From Ornithodoros turicata (lineage: Eukaryota; Arthropoda; Arachnida; Ixodida; Argasidae): a stretch of DNA of 64,000 nt. Of this stretch, positions 41,801 to 53,879 are shown piece after piece. The translations under genes and the position numbers were made by a program. Every line of letters starts with the position of its first letter. Position 1 is the first letter of the stretch. The notes beneath the pieces were generated by a model that saw nothing but the letters and a program-made list of their open reading frames with translations, was not told where the DNA came from and did not search any database. The stretch spans positions 225,748,016 to 225,812,015 of the forward strand of contig NC_088201.1 in NCBI RefSeq assembly GCF_037126465.1. The letters run 5' to 3'.

Positions 41801-44800
41801 GCGACGTTTGAGCGAGTGGCGTCGGAAGGTCACGTGGAACGTGATGTCCTCCCGTCAGGGTGAGTGACTCACCTCTGAAAGCCCAGTGCGAAGCCAGTAA
41901 AGTATTAAGTGAAGAAAAATAGCATAGGCTCTTTGGCTGCACGTTGAACATATGTTCATAATTCCCAAACGTCGCCACACCAGCATTGGACAGCTGCTTC
42001 GGCCTTATTGGGCCTTCATCAGCAATACGTAGGTGGGCGACGTTTGAGCGAGTGGCGTCGGAAGGTCACGTGGAACGTGATGTCCTCCCGTCAGGGTGAG
42101 TGACTCACCTCTGAAAGCCCAGTGCGAAGCCAGTAAAGTATTAAGTGAAGAAAAATAGCATAGGCTCTTTGGCTGCACGTTGAACATATGTTTATAAGTC
42201 CCAAACGTCGCCACACCAGCATTGGACAGCTGTTTCGGCCTTATTGGGCCTTCATCAGCAATGCGTAGGTGGGCGACGTTTGAGCGTGTGGCGTCGGAAG
42301 GTCACTTGGAACGTGATGTCCTCCCGTCAGGGTGAGTGACTCACCTCTGAAAGCCCAGTGCGAAGCCAGTAAAGTATTAAGTGAAGAAAAATAGCATAGG
42401 CTCTTTGGCTGCACGTTGAACATATGTTTATAAGTCCCAAACGTCGCCACACCAGCATTGGAGAGCTGTTTCGGCCTTATTGGGCCTTCATCAGCAATGC
42501 GTAGGTGGGCGACGTTTGAGCGAGTGGCGTCGGAAGGTCACGTGGAACGTGATGTCCTCCCGTCAGGGTGAGTGACTCACCTCTGAAAGCCCAGTGCGAA
42601 GCCAGTAAAGTATTAAGTGAAGAAAAATAGCATAGGCTCTTTGGCTGCACGTTGAACATATGTTTATAAGTCCCAAACGTCGCCACACCAGCATTGGACA
42701 GCTGTTTCGGCCTTATTGGGCCTTCATCAGCAATGCGTAGGTGGGCGACGTTTGAGCCTCTGGCGTCGGAAGGTCACGTGGAACGTGATGTCCTCCCGTC
42801 AGGGTGAGTGACTCACCTCTGAACGCCCAGTGCGAAGCCAGTAAAGTATTAAGTGAAGAAAAATAGCATACGCTCTTTGGCTGCACGTTGAACATATGTT
42901 TATAAGTCCCAAACGTCGCCACACCAGCATTGAAGAGCTGTTTCGGCCTTATTGGGCCTTCATCAGCAATGCGTAGGTGGGCGACGTTTGAGCGAGTGGC
43001 GTCGGAAGGTCACGTGGAACGTAATGTCCTCCCGTCAGGGTGAGTGACTCACCTCTGAAAGCCCAGTGCGAAGCCAGTAAAGTATTAAGTGAAGAAAAAT
43101 AGCATAGGCTCTTTGGCTGCACGTTGAACATGTGTTTATAAGTCCCAAACGTCGCCACACCAGCATTGTACAGCTGTTTCGGCCTTATTGGGCCTTCATC
43201 AGCAATGCGTAGGTGGGCGACGTTTGAGCGAGTGGCGTCGGAAGGTCACGTGGAACGTGATGTCCTCCCGTTAGGGTGAATGACTCACCTCTGAAAGCCC
43301 AGTGCGAAGCCAGTAAAGTATTAGGTGAAGAAAAATAGCATAGGCTCTTTGGCTGCACGTTGAACATATGTTTATAAGTCCCAAACGTCGCCACACCAGC
43401 ATTGGATAGCTGTTTCGGCCTTATTGGGCCTTCATCAGCAATGCGTAGGCGGGCGACGTTTGAGCGAGTTGCGTCGGAAGGTCACGTGGAACGTGATATC
43501 CTCCCGTCAGGGTGAGTGACTCACCTCTGAAAGCCCAGTGCGAAGCCAGTAAAGTGTTAAGTGAAGAAAAATAGCATAGGCTCTTTGGCTGCACGTTGAA
43601 CATATGCTTATAAGTCCCAAACGTCGCGACACCAGCACTAGACAGCTATTTCGGCCTTATTGGGCCTTCATCAGCAATGCGTAGGTGGGCCACGTTTGAG
43701 CGAGTGGCGTCGGAAGGTCACGTGGAACGTGATGTCCTCCCGTCAGGGTGAGTGACTCACCTCTGAACGCCCAGTGCGAAGCCAGTAAAGTATTAAGTGA
43801 AGAAAAATAGCATAGGCTCTTTGGCTGCACGTTGAACATATGTTTATAATTCCCAAACGTCGCCACACCAGCATTGGATAGCTGTTTCGGCCTTATTGGG
43901 CCTTCATCAGCAATGCGTAGGTGGGCGACGTTTGAGCGAGTGGCGTCGGAAGGTCACGTGGAACGTGATGTCCTCCCGTCAGTGTGAGTGACTCACCTCT
44001 GAAAGCCCAGTGCGAAGGCAGTAAAGTATTAAGTGAAGAAAAATAGCATAGGCTCTTTGGCTGCACGTTGAACATATGTTTATAAGTCCCAAACGTCGCC
44101 ACACCAGCATTGGACAGCTGTTTCGGCCTTATTGGGCCTTCATCAGCATTGCGTAGGTGGGCGACGTTTGAGCGAGTGGCGTCGGAAGGTCACGTGGAAC
44201 GTGATGTCCTCCCGTCAGGGTGAGTGACTCACCTCTGAAAGCCCAGTGCGAAGCCAGTAAAGTATTAAGTGAAGAAAAATAGCATAGGCTCTTTGGCTGC
44301 ACGTTGAACATATGTTTATAAGTCCCAAACGTCGCCACACCAGCATTGGACAGCTATTTCGGCCTTATTGGGCCTTCATCAGCAATGCGTAGGTGGGCCA
44401 CGTTTAAGCGAGTGGCGTCGGAAGGTCACGTGGAACGTGATGTCCTCCCGTCAGGGTGAGTGACTCACCTCTGAAAGCCCAGTGCGAAGCCAGTAAAGTA
44501 TTAAGTGAAGAAAAATAGCATAGGCTCTTTGGCTGCACGTTGAACATATGTTTATAAGTCCCAAACGTCGCCACACCAGCATTGTACAGCTGTTTCGGCC
44601 TTATTGGGCCTTCATCAGCAATGCGTAGGTGGGCGACGTTTGAGCGAGTGGCGTCGGAAGGTCACGTGGAACGTGATGTCCTCCCGTTAGGGTGAGTGAC
44701 TCACCTCTGAAAGCCCAGTGCGAAGCCAGTAAAGTATTAGGTGAAGAAAAATAGCATAGGCTCTTTGGCTGCACGTTGAACATATGTTTATAAGTCCCAA

Positions 44801-47800
44801 ACGTCGCCACACCAGCATTGGACAGCTGTTTCGGCCTTATTGGGCCTTCATCAGCAATGCGTAGGTGGGCGACGTTTGAGCGAGTGGCGTCGGAAAGTCA
44901 CGTGGAACGTGATGTCCTCCCGTCAGGGTGAGTGACTCACCTCTGAAAGCCCAGTGCGAAGCCAGTAAAGTATTAAGTGAAGAAAAATAGCATAGGCTCT
45001 TTGGCTGCACGTTGAACATATGTTCATAATTCCCAAACGTCGCCACACCAGCATTGGACAGCTGCTTCGGCCTTATTGGGCCTTCATCAGCAATGCGTAG
45101 GTGGGCGACGTTTGAGCGAGTGGCGTCGGAAGGTCACGTGGAACGTGATGTCCTCCCGTCAGTGTGAGTGACTCACCTCTGAAAGCCCAGTGCGAAGCCA
45201 GTAAAGTATTAAGTGAAGAAAAATAGCATAGGCTCTTTGGCTGCACGTTGAACCATATGTTTATAAGTCCCAAACGTCGCCACACCAGCATTGGACAGCT
45301 GTTTCGGCCTTATTGGGCCTTCATCAGCAATGCGTAGGTGGGCCACGTTTGAGCGAGTGGCGTCGGAAGGTCACGTGGAACGTGATGTCCTCCCGTCAGG
45401 GTGAGTGACTCACCTCTGAAAGCCCAGTGCGAAGCCAGTAAAGTATTAAGTGAAGAAAAATAGCATAGGCTCTTTGGCTGCACGTTGAACATATGTTTAT
45501 AAGTCCCAAACGTCGCCACACCAGCATTGGATAGCTGTTTCGGCCTTATTCGGCCTTCATCAGCAATGCGTAGGCGGGCGACGTTTGAGCGAGTTGCGTC
45601 GGAAGGTCACGTGGAACGTGATATCCTCCCGTCAGGGTGAGTGACTCACCTCTGAAAGCCCAGTGCGAAGCCAGTAAAGTGTTAAGTGAAGAAAAATAGC
45701 ATAGGCTCTTTGGCTGCACGTTGAACATATGCTTATAAGTCCCAAACGTCGCGACACCAGCACTAGACAGCTATTTCGGCCTTATTGGGCCTTCATCAGC
45801 AATGCGTAGGTGGGCCACGTTTGAGCGAGTGGCGTCGGAAGGTCACGTGGAACGTGATGTCCTCCCGTCAGGGTGAGTGACTCACCTCTGAACGCCCAGT
45901 GCGAAGCCAGTAAAGTATTAAGTGAAGAAAAATAGCATAGGCTCTTTGGCTGCACGTTGAACATATGTTTATAATTCCCAAACGTCGCCACACCAGCATT
46001 GGATAGCTGTTTCGGCCTTATTGGGCCTTCATCAGCAATGCGTAGGTGGGCGACGTTTGAGCGAGTGGCGTCGGAAGGTCACGTGGAACGTGATGTCCTC
46101 CCGTCAGTGTGAGTGACTCACCTCTGAAAGCCCAGTGCGAAGCCAGTAGAGTATTAAGTGAAGAAAAATAGCATAGGCTCTTTGGCTGCACGTTGAACAT
46201 ATGTTTATAAGTCCCAAACGTCGCCACACCAGCATTGGACAGCTGTTTCGGCCTTATTGGGCCTTCATCAGCATTGCGTAGGTGGGCGACGTTTGAGCGA
46301 GTGGCGTCGGAAGGTCACGTGGAACGTGATGTCCTCCCGTCAGGGTGAGTGACTCACCTCTGAAAGCCCAGTGCGAAGCCAGTAAAGTATTAAGTGAAGA
46401 AAAATAGCATAGGCTCTTTGGCTGCACGTTGAACATATGTTTATAAGTCCCAAACGTCGCCACACCAGCATTGGACAGCTATTTCGGCCTTATTGGGCCT
46501 TCATCAGCAATGCGTAGGTGGGCCACGTTTGAGCGAGTGGCGTCGGAAGGTCACGTGGAACGTGATGTCCTCCCGTCAGGGTGAGTGACTCACCTCTGAA
46601 AGCCCAGTGCGAAGCCAGTAAAGTATTAAGTGAAGAAAAATAGCATAGGCTCTTTGGCTGCACGTTGAACATATGTTTATAAGTCCCAAACGTCGCCACA
46701 CCAGCATTGTACAGCTGTTTCGGCCTTATTGGGCCTTCATCAGCAATGCGTAGGTGGGCGACGTTTGAGCGAGTGGCGCCGGAAGGTCACGTGGAACGTG
46801 ATGTCCTCCCGTTAGGGTGAGTGACTCACCTCTGAAAGCCCAGTGCGAAGCCAGTAAAGTATTAGGTGAAGAAAAATAGCATAGGCTCTTTGGCTGCACG
46901 TTGAACATATGTTTATAAGTCCCAAACGTCGCCACACCAGCATTGGACAGCTGTTTCGGCCTTATTGGGCCTTCATCAGCAATGCGTAGGTGGGCGACGT
47001 TTGAGCGAGTGGCGTCGGAAGGTCACGTGGAACGTGATGTCCTCCCGTCAGGGTGAGTGACTCACCTCTGAAAGCCCAGTGCGAAGCCAGTAAAGTATTA
47101 AGTGAAGAAAAATAGCATAGGCTCTTTGGCTGCACGTTGAACATATGTTGATAATTCCCAAACGTCGCCACACCAGCATTGGACAGCTGCTTCGGCCTTA
47201 TTGGGCCTTCATCAGCAATACGTAGGTGGGCGACGTTTGAGCGAGTGGCGTCGGAAGGTCACGTGGAACGTGATGTCCTCCCGTCAGGGTGAGTGACTCA
47301 CCTCTGAAAGCCCAGTGCGAAGCCAGTAAAGTATTAAGTGAAGAAAAATAGCATAGGCTCTTTGGCTGCACGTTGAACATATGTTTATAAGTCCCAAACG
47401 TCGCCACACCAGCATTGGACAGCTGTTTCGGCCTTATTGGGCCTTCATCAGCAATGCGTAGGTGGGCCACGTTTGAGCGAGTGGCGTCGGAAGGTCACGT
47501 GGAACGTGATGTCCTCCCGTCAGGGTGAGTGACTCACCTCTGAAAGCCCAGTGCGAAGCCAGTAAAGTATTAAGTGAAGAAAAATAGCATAGGCTCTTTG
47601 GCTGCACGTTGAACATATGTTTATAATTCCCAAACGTCGCCACACCAGCATTGGATAGCTGTTTCGGCCTTATTGGGCCTTCATCAGCAATGCGTAGGTG
47701 GGCGACGTTTGAGCGAGTGGCGTCGGAAGGTCACGTGGAACGTGATGTCCTCCCGTCAGTGTGAGTGACTCACCTCTGAAAGCCCAGTGCGAAGCCAGTA

Positions 47801-48531
47801 AAGTATTAAGTGAAGAAAAATAGCATAGGCTCTTTGGCTGCACGTTGAACATATGTTTATAAGTCCCAAACGTCGCCACACCAGCATTGGACAGCTGTTT
47901 CGGCCTTATTGGGCCTTCATCAGCATTGCGTAGGTGGGCGACGTTTGAGCGAGTGGCGTCGGAAGGTCACGTGGAACGTGATGTCCTCCCGTCAGGGTGA
48001 GTGACTCACCTCTGAAAGCCCAGTGCGAAGCCAGTAAAGTATTAAGTGAAGAAAAATAGCATAGGCTCTTTGGCTGCACGTTGAACATATGTTTATAAGT
48101 CCCAAACGTCGCCACACCAGCATTGGACAGCTATTTCAGCCTTATTGGGCCTTCATCAGCAATGCGTAGGTGGGCCACGTTTGAGCGAGTGGCGTCGGAA
48201 GGTCACGTGGAACGTGATGTCCTCCCGTCAGGGTGAGTGACTCACCTCTGAAAGCCCAGTGCGAAGCCAGTAAAGTATTAAGTGAAGAAAAATAGCATAG
48301 GCTCTTTGGCTGCACGTTGAACATATGTTTATAAGTCCCAAACGTCGCCACACCAGCATTGGACAGCTGTTTCGGCCTTATTGAGCCTTCATCAGCAATG
48401 CGTAGGTGGGCGACGTTTGAGCGAGTGGCGTCGGAAGGTCACGTGGAACGTGATGTCCTCCCGTCAGGGTGAGTGACTCACCTCTGAAAGCCCAGTGCGA
48501 AGCCAGTAAAGTATTAAGTGAAGAAAAATAG
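35824..48531. repeat. 236 bp tandem satellite, about 54 units
   Basis: A continuous array of a 236 bp unit, 12.7 kb long, which begins right after the pogo-like element and stops inside a unit at 48,531. Units differ at a few percent of positions. Larger blocks are themselves duplicated: the unit at 36,814 recurs at 39,882 (shift 3,068 = 13 units), and the block at 43,626 recurs at 45,751 (shift 2,125 = 9 units plus one base, matching a one-base insertion near 45,254). Every unit carries a hammerhead-type fold on the minus strand. A 69-codon minus frame repeated in most units overlaps the ribozyme and is not a gene. Confidence 0.97.
35848..35893 (-). ncRNA. Type I hammerhead ribozyme in satellite unit 1 (repeats every 236 bp)
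   Basis: Minus strand: helix I 5' side GCATTG; core CTGATGA; one extra A; helix II GGCC-CAATAA-GGCC; core GAAA; helix III region ACAGCTGT; cleavage triplet GTC between 35,854 and 35,853; helix I 3' side CAATGC, a perfect match to GCATTG. Helix I extends further after an internal loop: CAAACGTCGCCCACC pairs with GGTGTGGCGACGTTTG. As a monomer, helix III would be two pairs with an AGCU loop. The palindrome ACAGCUGU allows a strong dimeric form. Same arrangement about every 236 bases to ~48,410. Variants at the triplet include CUC, GUA, AUC and CUU; a subset has GAAG for GAAA or a mismatched helix I and is probably inactive. Confidence 0.85.
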
Positions 48532-49451
48532 TACGTGAGTGAAAAGCGCATTGAAAGAAACTTGGAAACTTGCTTAAGTAACTTTGGTAAAGTTACCTGA
48601 AAAACGTACGAGTTCCCCTGCAGGTTACCACTACGTAAATGTACCCAGTTAACTTACAAGTTACCAAAAATGGTACTTAGTTACAGCAACGAGTTACCCC
48701 GAACTCTGCCAAACTGAACAGTGAGGTACCTAAGAATCAGTTACGCCTACAGGCAACGCCGAAGTGGCGGATTGCTTGGAGCGTTGGTTCACCATCAACA
48801 TGACGTCTGTGCTTCTTATCGCTTTTCGTTTGAGGCATTCGCCAGGTCCACCGAAAGTAAAGCATGCGCGGCTACACAACGCAGCTTTCTCTCTCTCATT
48901 CTCTCGCAATAAATGATCCATATAACATTTCGGAAGGGACTTAATGGGAAGACTTGTCAATAGAAATTCTAATACAATACGAAGTAAAGATCAACGCCAA
49001 GGTCCTATTAACTATGGTTACGCTGAAGAAAGGACAACGAGTAGTGGGGGGGGGGGGGGACGCTCTATTATGATTAACATGAACGAGGCTTTCGTGCAGA
49101 GCCCGCGCTTCATCAGGTTGAAGGGTAGCCATACAACAGGGCGTATATATATACAAGTAGACGATGAGGGAAAGAAGAAAATGACGAAGGGAAATAGGAA
49201 AGCACAAAAACACGGTCGAAGCCAATTATCCCGCCGAGCGAGTTGAAAACACAATATGTAAAATAAGTAGAAATCGAAGCACACCGTGGACAAGACCAAA
49301 AACTGCAACCCAGGACGATGTACAACAACATGGGAATGAACAAACTTGTTGTTCCCTCTTCTACTTCTATTGCACGTATTATTAATTTATTTTAAGTGCA
49401 TATCCAAAGATGTTGATGGCGGTGATCACGGATACGATATATATATATATA
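48532..49451. other. Unassigned interval with GTTAC-rich words
   Basis: 48,540-48,700 holds AAGTAACTTTGGTAAAGTTACC and similar GTTAC words, typical of some hAT-type MITEs. The rest, including a run of 12 G at 49,046, shows no convincing gene. Frames near 49.0-49.3 kb on both strands overlap and have no domain. Confidence 0.35.
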
Positions 49452-50318
49452 TACGGTGTCCATTTTTTTAGTCGATACATATTTTACATTAAAAAAACTG
49501 TATGGGCTATAGACATGCCTTTTTCAGTTCTGTCATCTCTGGGCCATTGGACGTTCTTGGCCATATGTTGCTCGATCGTCGAATGGCTAATTATCTAAAA
49601 ATCGTTAATTAACTTTTTAATCATAAAAGCTACGAAGTTCCTTTCGGTGACCTGATATCGTAGCCGTTTTCAGAACAAAGATCACTTGGGTAGATCGTCC
49701 ACAAAAAATCGTTATTGAACACCATTTTTTCTTTATTTTGTTCATTGTGCATCTTCGGAGACCCGTCTTTCCTTTGGCCCCAGCCTAAGAGGGCGAAAGA
49801 GTACACTGTAACCTCTTGCGTCCTGAAAAAGACTAAGAAAAAATGCAACAGAAGGTAAGGCAGTTCCGATAGGGTCACCCGATGCATGTGTTTTTGTTTT
49901 GTTTCCGAAAATTAAAGCTCATCTTCAACGCATGAGGGTCCCTCACCATTTCACATTGAGGGTGAAGGAAAGACGCTTCTCCGAAGATGCGCAATCGACT
50001 AAATACAGAAAAAAAAGGTGTCCCTTCACGAATTTTTTGCGGACTATCTCCCGAATGGATGCTTGTTCCAAAATCGGCTACGATATCAGGTCACCAAAAG
50101 CAACAGATGTTCTCATTGGGACAAATTCGTAGATTTTATAATTAAAAAGTTAATTAACGATTTTGAGGTAATTAGTCATTCGACGGTAGGGCAACATACG
50201 GCCGAGAACGTCCGCCGGCCCAGAGACGATATATATAGAAGTGAAAACAGGATGTCAATAGCCCTTATAGTTTGTTCATGCAAAATCTGTATCGCCCAAA
50301 AAAAAGACACCCTGTATA
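49452..50318. mobile_element. Foldback element (~870 bp) with CGGTGTC / GACACCCTG ends
   Basis: The left end TATACGGTGTCCATTTTTTTA and right end AAAAAAAAGACACCCTGTATA are inverted. The arms continue to match inward, for example TACGAAGTTCC...GGTGACCTGATATCGTAGCC against GGCTACGATATCAGGTCACC and CATCTTCGGAGA against its reverse complement. The centre is near 49,890. No transposase. The same CAGGGTGT-type end appears at 63,550. Confidence 0.7.
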
Positions 50319-50454
50319 TATGTTTAACGATACTTCTTCGCATTTATTTTCGATAGAACATGTGTTCCCTTCATGTGGATATAGTGAGACACGTGGAGTA
50401 TGCGAATCACAACAAGGAAGTCCTCGTCACGCGGTAAGTCTAACTGAAAGCTTA

Positions 50455-50690
50455 ATGATATCAATTTCCTTTCAGAGGGTTTCGGAAACAATTAGCGCAA
50501 AGTTTCGCACACGCCCGTTTCCTGCGTTTCGTAGTATTACTGTAAACGGACACACATCTGAAGAATACCTGAGCTGTGAGGTCTTAATGAAGAGCAGCTC
50601 CCTTTTAAGGGGAACCGATTGCACTATCCTACTACCGTTCTGCTCAGATAATTGGCACAGTACTGTGCAAATGTCCGGCATGTGAGCTGT
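50455..50690 (-). repeat. Dispersed ~200 bp repeat, copy 1
   Basis: Matches 54,243-54,450 in reverse complement at roughly 75 percent by eye, from CAATTATCTGAGCA... to GGAAATTGATATCATTA. Neither copy has a clean reading frame. Could be a SINE or part of a larger unknown element. Confidence 0.5.
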
Positions 50691-50699
50691 ACGGGGAGG

Positions 50700-52280
50700 T
50701 CCTACACAGAACGGCCCGGCTTTCCCGCCTTATTCAAAGTTTATCCCCGCATATTAGTAGACGTAACGTATCAGCTACAAGGAACAGGTTTCTGTCACTT
50801 TCAATGAACCTAGTGTCGTGCGGCAGAACTTTGCTAGGTTTACCATGGAGTTTTATATATAACGTCACGAAAGCCGCGCTGCGTTAAACTGCAGGCGGCA
50901 AGCCACTTGAGCTATAAAACAACGAGCATCCCGAAATTGGAACGGGCTAGGATTATACGGCAGAATAGGCCTTGTTCACAATGGGCTATGCGCACGCGTG
51001 TGACCTTGAGTTGCATGAGATAATTATCTACGTCTTCAGTAGATGGCGTTCTATGGGGACGACATAAACAGGGTAACCAGTGTAAGAGGGTGACCCAACA
51101 GGGGTCACCCATAAACCCGCCGTTGTCGTAACTACACTCAGGCGGGTTCTTTTGGCAAAATTGTCATCCTGGTCGCACGTCAAAGAAAACGTCATTTTCA
51201 GTTGATGTGACTTTGTTTACGTGTCGTTTTGCCGCTTGCCGACATATCTTCGTCGTCATAGCGAGAAGAGATGAGCGTATTTTGCCAGCGTAAACTATGC
51301 GGTGCTTCTTCCGCAACATGGTAGTCCATTTCCCCTTAGCTTAAGTACATCGCATCGGTTCAGTGAGTCTTAACGGGCGGTCGTCATCACATCTTTGGAA
51401 ATCTTCAACGGTACAAGGTCGTATGTGCAAAAGAGCACGTTTTATTGCGATATTATCGGATAAAAATAATTACCATGATTGAAAAACATCCAAAACGTCG
51501 CGCAGAAACAACAACCGCATTGTTTACAAACGGTTCCGCCGCCGATCACGGGCGCCGCCAATCCTTAAGGTCACGTGTGCCATGACGTTTGCTGCGACGT
51601 GCGACCAGGACCTGTCCAGGATGCATTGCGTTCGTCCAGCACGGTTTTGTCTACGGAGCAATGCATTGGATGTCACCCCTGTGCGACAGACAGAGCCATT
51701 TACAGGAAGAGTTTGACCATTATCCGATCTTTTGCCGCCACATGGACGCAGCCTATTTTGACGTCAGCGTCGTCGTTGCACCGCCCGCAAAGCCTGAATC
51801 CAAGCAGATGCCGCTACTCAGCCATCTGGTGCGCGCCATTTTGGTGCTGTTCGCAAGCTGGTCGACAGCTTTGTTGTCGCAGTGAGTGCAGTCTACAAGA
51901 ATAAGCGGCTTCTGACCCACAGCCGCCAGTGATCAGGGGGCTTTGTTGCCAAGCTGAAAGATTTCGAGGACTGAGGGCTTTCGAAGGATCATGTACGCAC
52001 GTGCCTGCTCTTGCATCGCCAAGAACGACCAGCATCAATGCTGCGACGGCGACCCCCTGACGACGGGACAACAGTACAGCACGGAAGTCACAAAGTTGAC
52101 TCCAGCGCGCTAGATTTAAAGTACACACTTTTTGCACATGTTCTGAACGATGGCGGTAGTTGTGCTTGCGGGAAAAAAAAGGGAGTTAGAAAATCTTACA
52201 GAAGGAGAATTGTCTTGCCATTTTAAGGACACACTGAACATCACACTCTTTCTTTCTTCACGTATGAGTATACGAAGAGG
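50700..52280. other. Unassigned interval
   Basis: No domain recognised. Overlapping frames at 51.57-52.14 kb on both strands are rich in Cys, Ser and Arg and have no splice or promoter support. A minus frame at ~51,880-51,940 read in pieces (LVDCTHCDNKAVDQL) might be remnant coding, but too little remains to name it. Confidence 0.3.
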
Positions 52281-52350
52281 CGAGTCAAGTCCTGTAGATC
52301 ACAAAAACAAAATACAGAAGCCGACACTGAAGATTTTTGTTTAAGTTTAA

Positions 52351-52396
52351 TTTGTACAAGCTTTCGCGTGGAGGTCCACGCTTCCTCAGGTACAAA
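52351..52396 (-). ncRNA. Type I hammerhead ribozyme with canonical core
   Basis: Minus strand: helix I TTTGTAC; core CTGAGGA; an extra A; helix II GCGTGG-ACCT-CCACGC (perfect 6 bp); GAAA; helix III region AGCU; H17 = U; then helix I GTACAAA, a perfect 7 bp match. The cleavage site falls between 52,358 and 52,357. All conserved positions are intact. Confidence 0.8.
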
Positions 52397-52752
52397 GTGA
52401 AGTGGTGACACATATAAGTATATATAGTATAGACATATACACGACTAAACACACTGCTGTACAAAGAAAGGGAAGGGGAAAGGAGATATGGTGCCACATG
52501 TCTGTGTACAATGAATAGCTGGGCATACGGATAAGTGACCTCTAACCGTTTAAGAACAGTAAAAGGTGCTATTGTGAACAAAAAGGCTCGCCAACCCAGT
52601 TTCGCGGAAGGGGGGTCAGGAGTATGGGAAACGAGTGGCCCAGAATGGACAAAAGGGAAGGTTACAGATTATGTAACGGAGTGCCAGACGATGACTGAAA
52701 GCGAGAATTCAATAATTGTGCACAAATAACTATAGATATATAACTATTAAAT

Positions 52753-52989
52753 TTACATAAGCGGATATAACGAGCCAGGACTAAGATTTAGACCATTTGG
52801 TGTGAGACACTTGAATTGCGAAATTAAGTGGGACTCTCTATTCTTAATGTATGTGCGTAACCCAGATTCTGGCAATACAATTTTCAAATCAGTTTCAAAA
52901 TCGTGATTAGGTTGATTGAAATGCATGGCGACAGGAGTTTGGCTGGCATTTAGGATATCAAATTTGTGGCCATAAAATCTTTTTCTCAT
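52753..52989 (-). pseudogene. PLE GIY-YIG endonuclease C-terminal fragment
   Basis: The minus frame reads MRKRFYGHKFDI, then PVAMHFNQPNHDFETDL, then ESHLISQFKCLTPNGLN. This matches the end of PLE GIY-YIG domains (R-x-R-x2-GH, HF..P.HD, E..LI..F) and differs clearly from the 30-35 kb family. Only ~78 codons remain. Confidence 0.7.
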
Positions 52990-53240
52990 TGTGTTGGAGG
53001 TTTCATGGATGTATTGTGAATTGCACTGTTCGAAGTCACTTATCCGTCTACCCAGCTATTCATTGTACACAGACATGTGGCACCATATCTCCTTTCCCCT
53101 TCCCTTTCTTTGTACAGCAGTGTGTTTAGTCGTGTATATGTCTATACTCTATATACTTATGTGTGTCACCGCCTGTTGCGATGAAACTCCCCACTCTCCA
53201 AGACCGAAAATAAAGTTGTTGTTGTGTGTCACCACTTCAC

Positions 53241-53286
53241 TTTGTACCTGAGGAAGCGTGGACCTCCACGCGAACGCTTTTACAAA
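53241..53286 (+). ncRNA. Decayed twin of the hammerhead at 52,351
   Basis: TTTGTAC, CTGAGGA, A, GCGTGG-ACCT-CCACGC as above, but GAAC replaces GAAA and the 3' side of helix I starts TACAAA after a changed linker. Loss of the conserved A15.1 makes activity unlikely. Confidence 0.6.
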
Positions 53287-53363
53287 TTAAACTTAAACAA
53301 AAATCTTCAGTGTCGGCTTCTGTATTTTGTTTTTCTTCACGTATGTGAACAAAGTGGAGATCA

Positions 53364-53636
53364 TCAATGCAACTCGCAAAGTCCATTGGCTTTCAAGAGT
53401 AAGGTGTTCTCAAAATTCTTGTCTGTAAGACTGCCGCATCTTCTTCTCACAACAAGACCTCCAACGGAAAACAGACGCTCTACTGATGCATTGCTGGGCA
53501 GTTCAACATTGAACTTCATGAACACCTTGAGCACACAATGAACGTCTTTCAAACACCCTGACGATTCTGACGTGCGGATCAATGCCCACAATTCCAACTC
53601 CTTTGCCATGGTGAAAGAGTTTTGCTCCTTCCACAT
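53364..53636 (-). pseudogene. hAT transposase C-terminal dimerisation fragment
   Basis: The minus frame has LPSNASVERLFSVGGLVVRR, then LTDKNFENTLLLKANG. This is the characteristic hAT dimerisation tail (S-x-ERLFS, with a late F-E-x-LLLKAN). The catalytic part is absent. Single truncated piece. Confidence 0.85.
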
Positions 53637-53879
53637 TCGAATGTGAAAAATCTACACCGAAAGATACGAAGAGAGTTCCTTCAGGACAAGAGGCGCCGAT
53701 ATTTCGGTTCGATGTACGGATCGATGTATCGGTGGCTCTTGTCCTGAGGTAACGCCCTTCGTACTTCGCTGGATGTACCGACCTGAATCGAGTGTTACGG
53801 GTAATCTGTGAAAAACAGAAGAAAAAAAAGAACGTGTGGAACAGACCCGACTTTACGTGTGGAAATGGATGAAATTTGG

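Larger units (their letters stand above)
52290..53335 (-). mobile_element. PLE remnant with inverted terminal parts
   Basis: About 250 bp at 52,300-52,550 (CAAAATACAGAAGCCGACAC ... ATGGTGCCACATGTCTGTG) recurs in reverse complement at 53,035-53,335, the right copy with a ~60 bp insertion near 53,165-53,225. Between them lies a GIY-YIG fragment. Inverted copies of the terminal region around a truncated body are a usual PLE arrangement. Each arm holds a hammerhead motif. Confidence 0.65.

Noticed and set aside
36578..48351. Repeated ~69-codon minus-strand ORF in most satellite units
   Set aside because: It overlaps the ribozyme, has no homology or start context, ends vary with single-base changes, and its conservation follows from tandem DNA identity.
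35824..48531. CRISPR-like array
   Set aside because: The whole 236 bp unit is repeated with no unique spacers, and the setting is a eukaryotic transposon-rich genome.
51589..52137. Possible Harbinger-type gene near 51.6-52.1 kb
   Set aside because: Only suggestive cysteine-rich scraps in competing frames; no catalytic motif.
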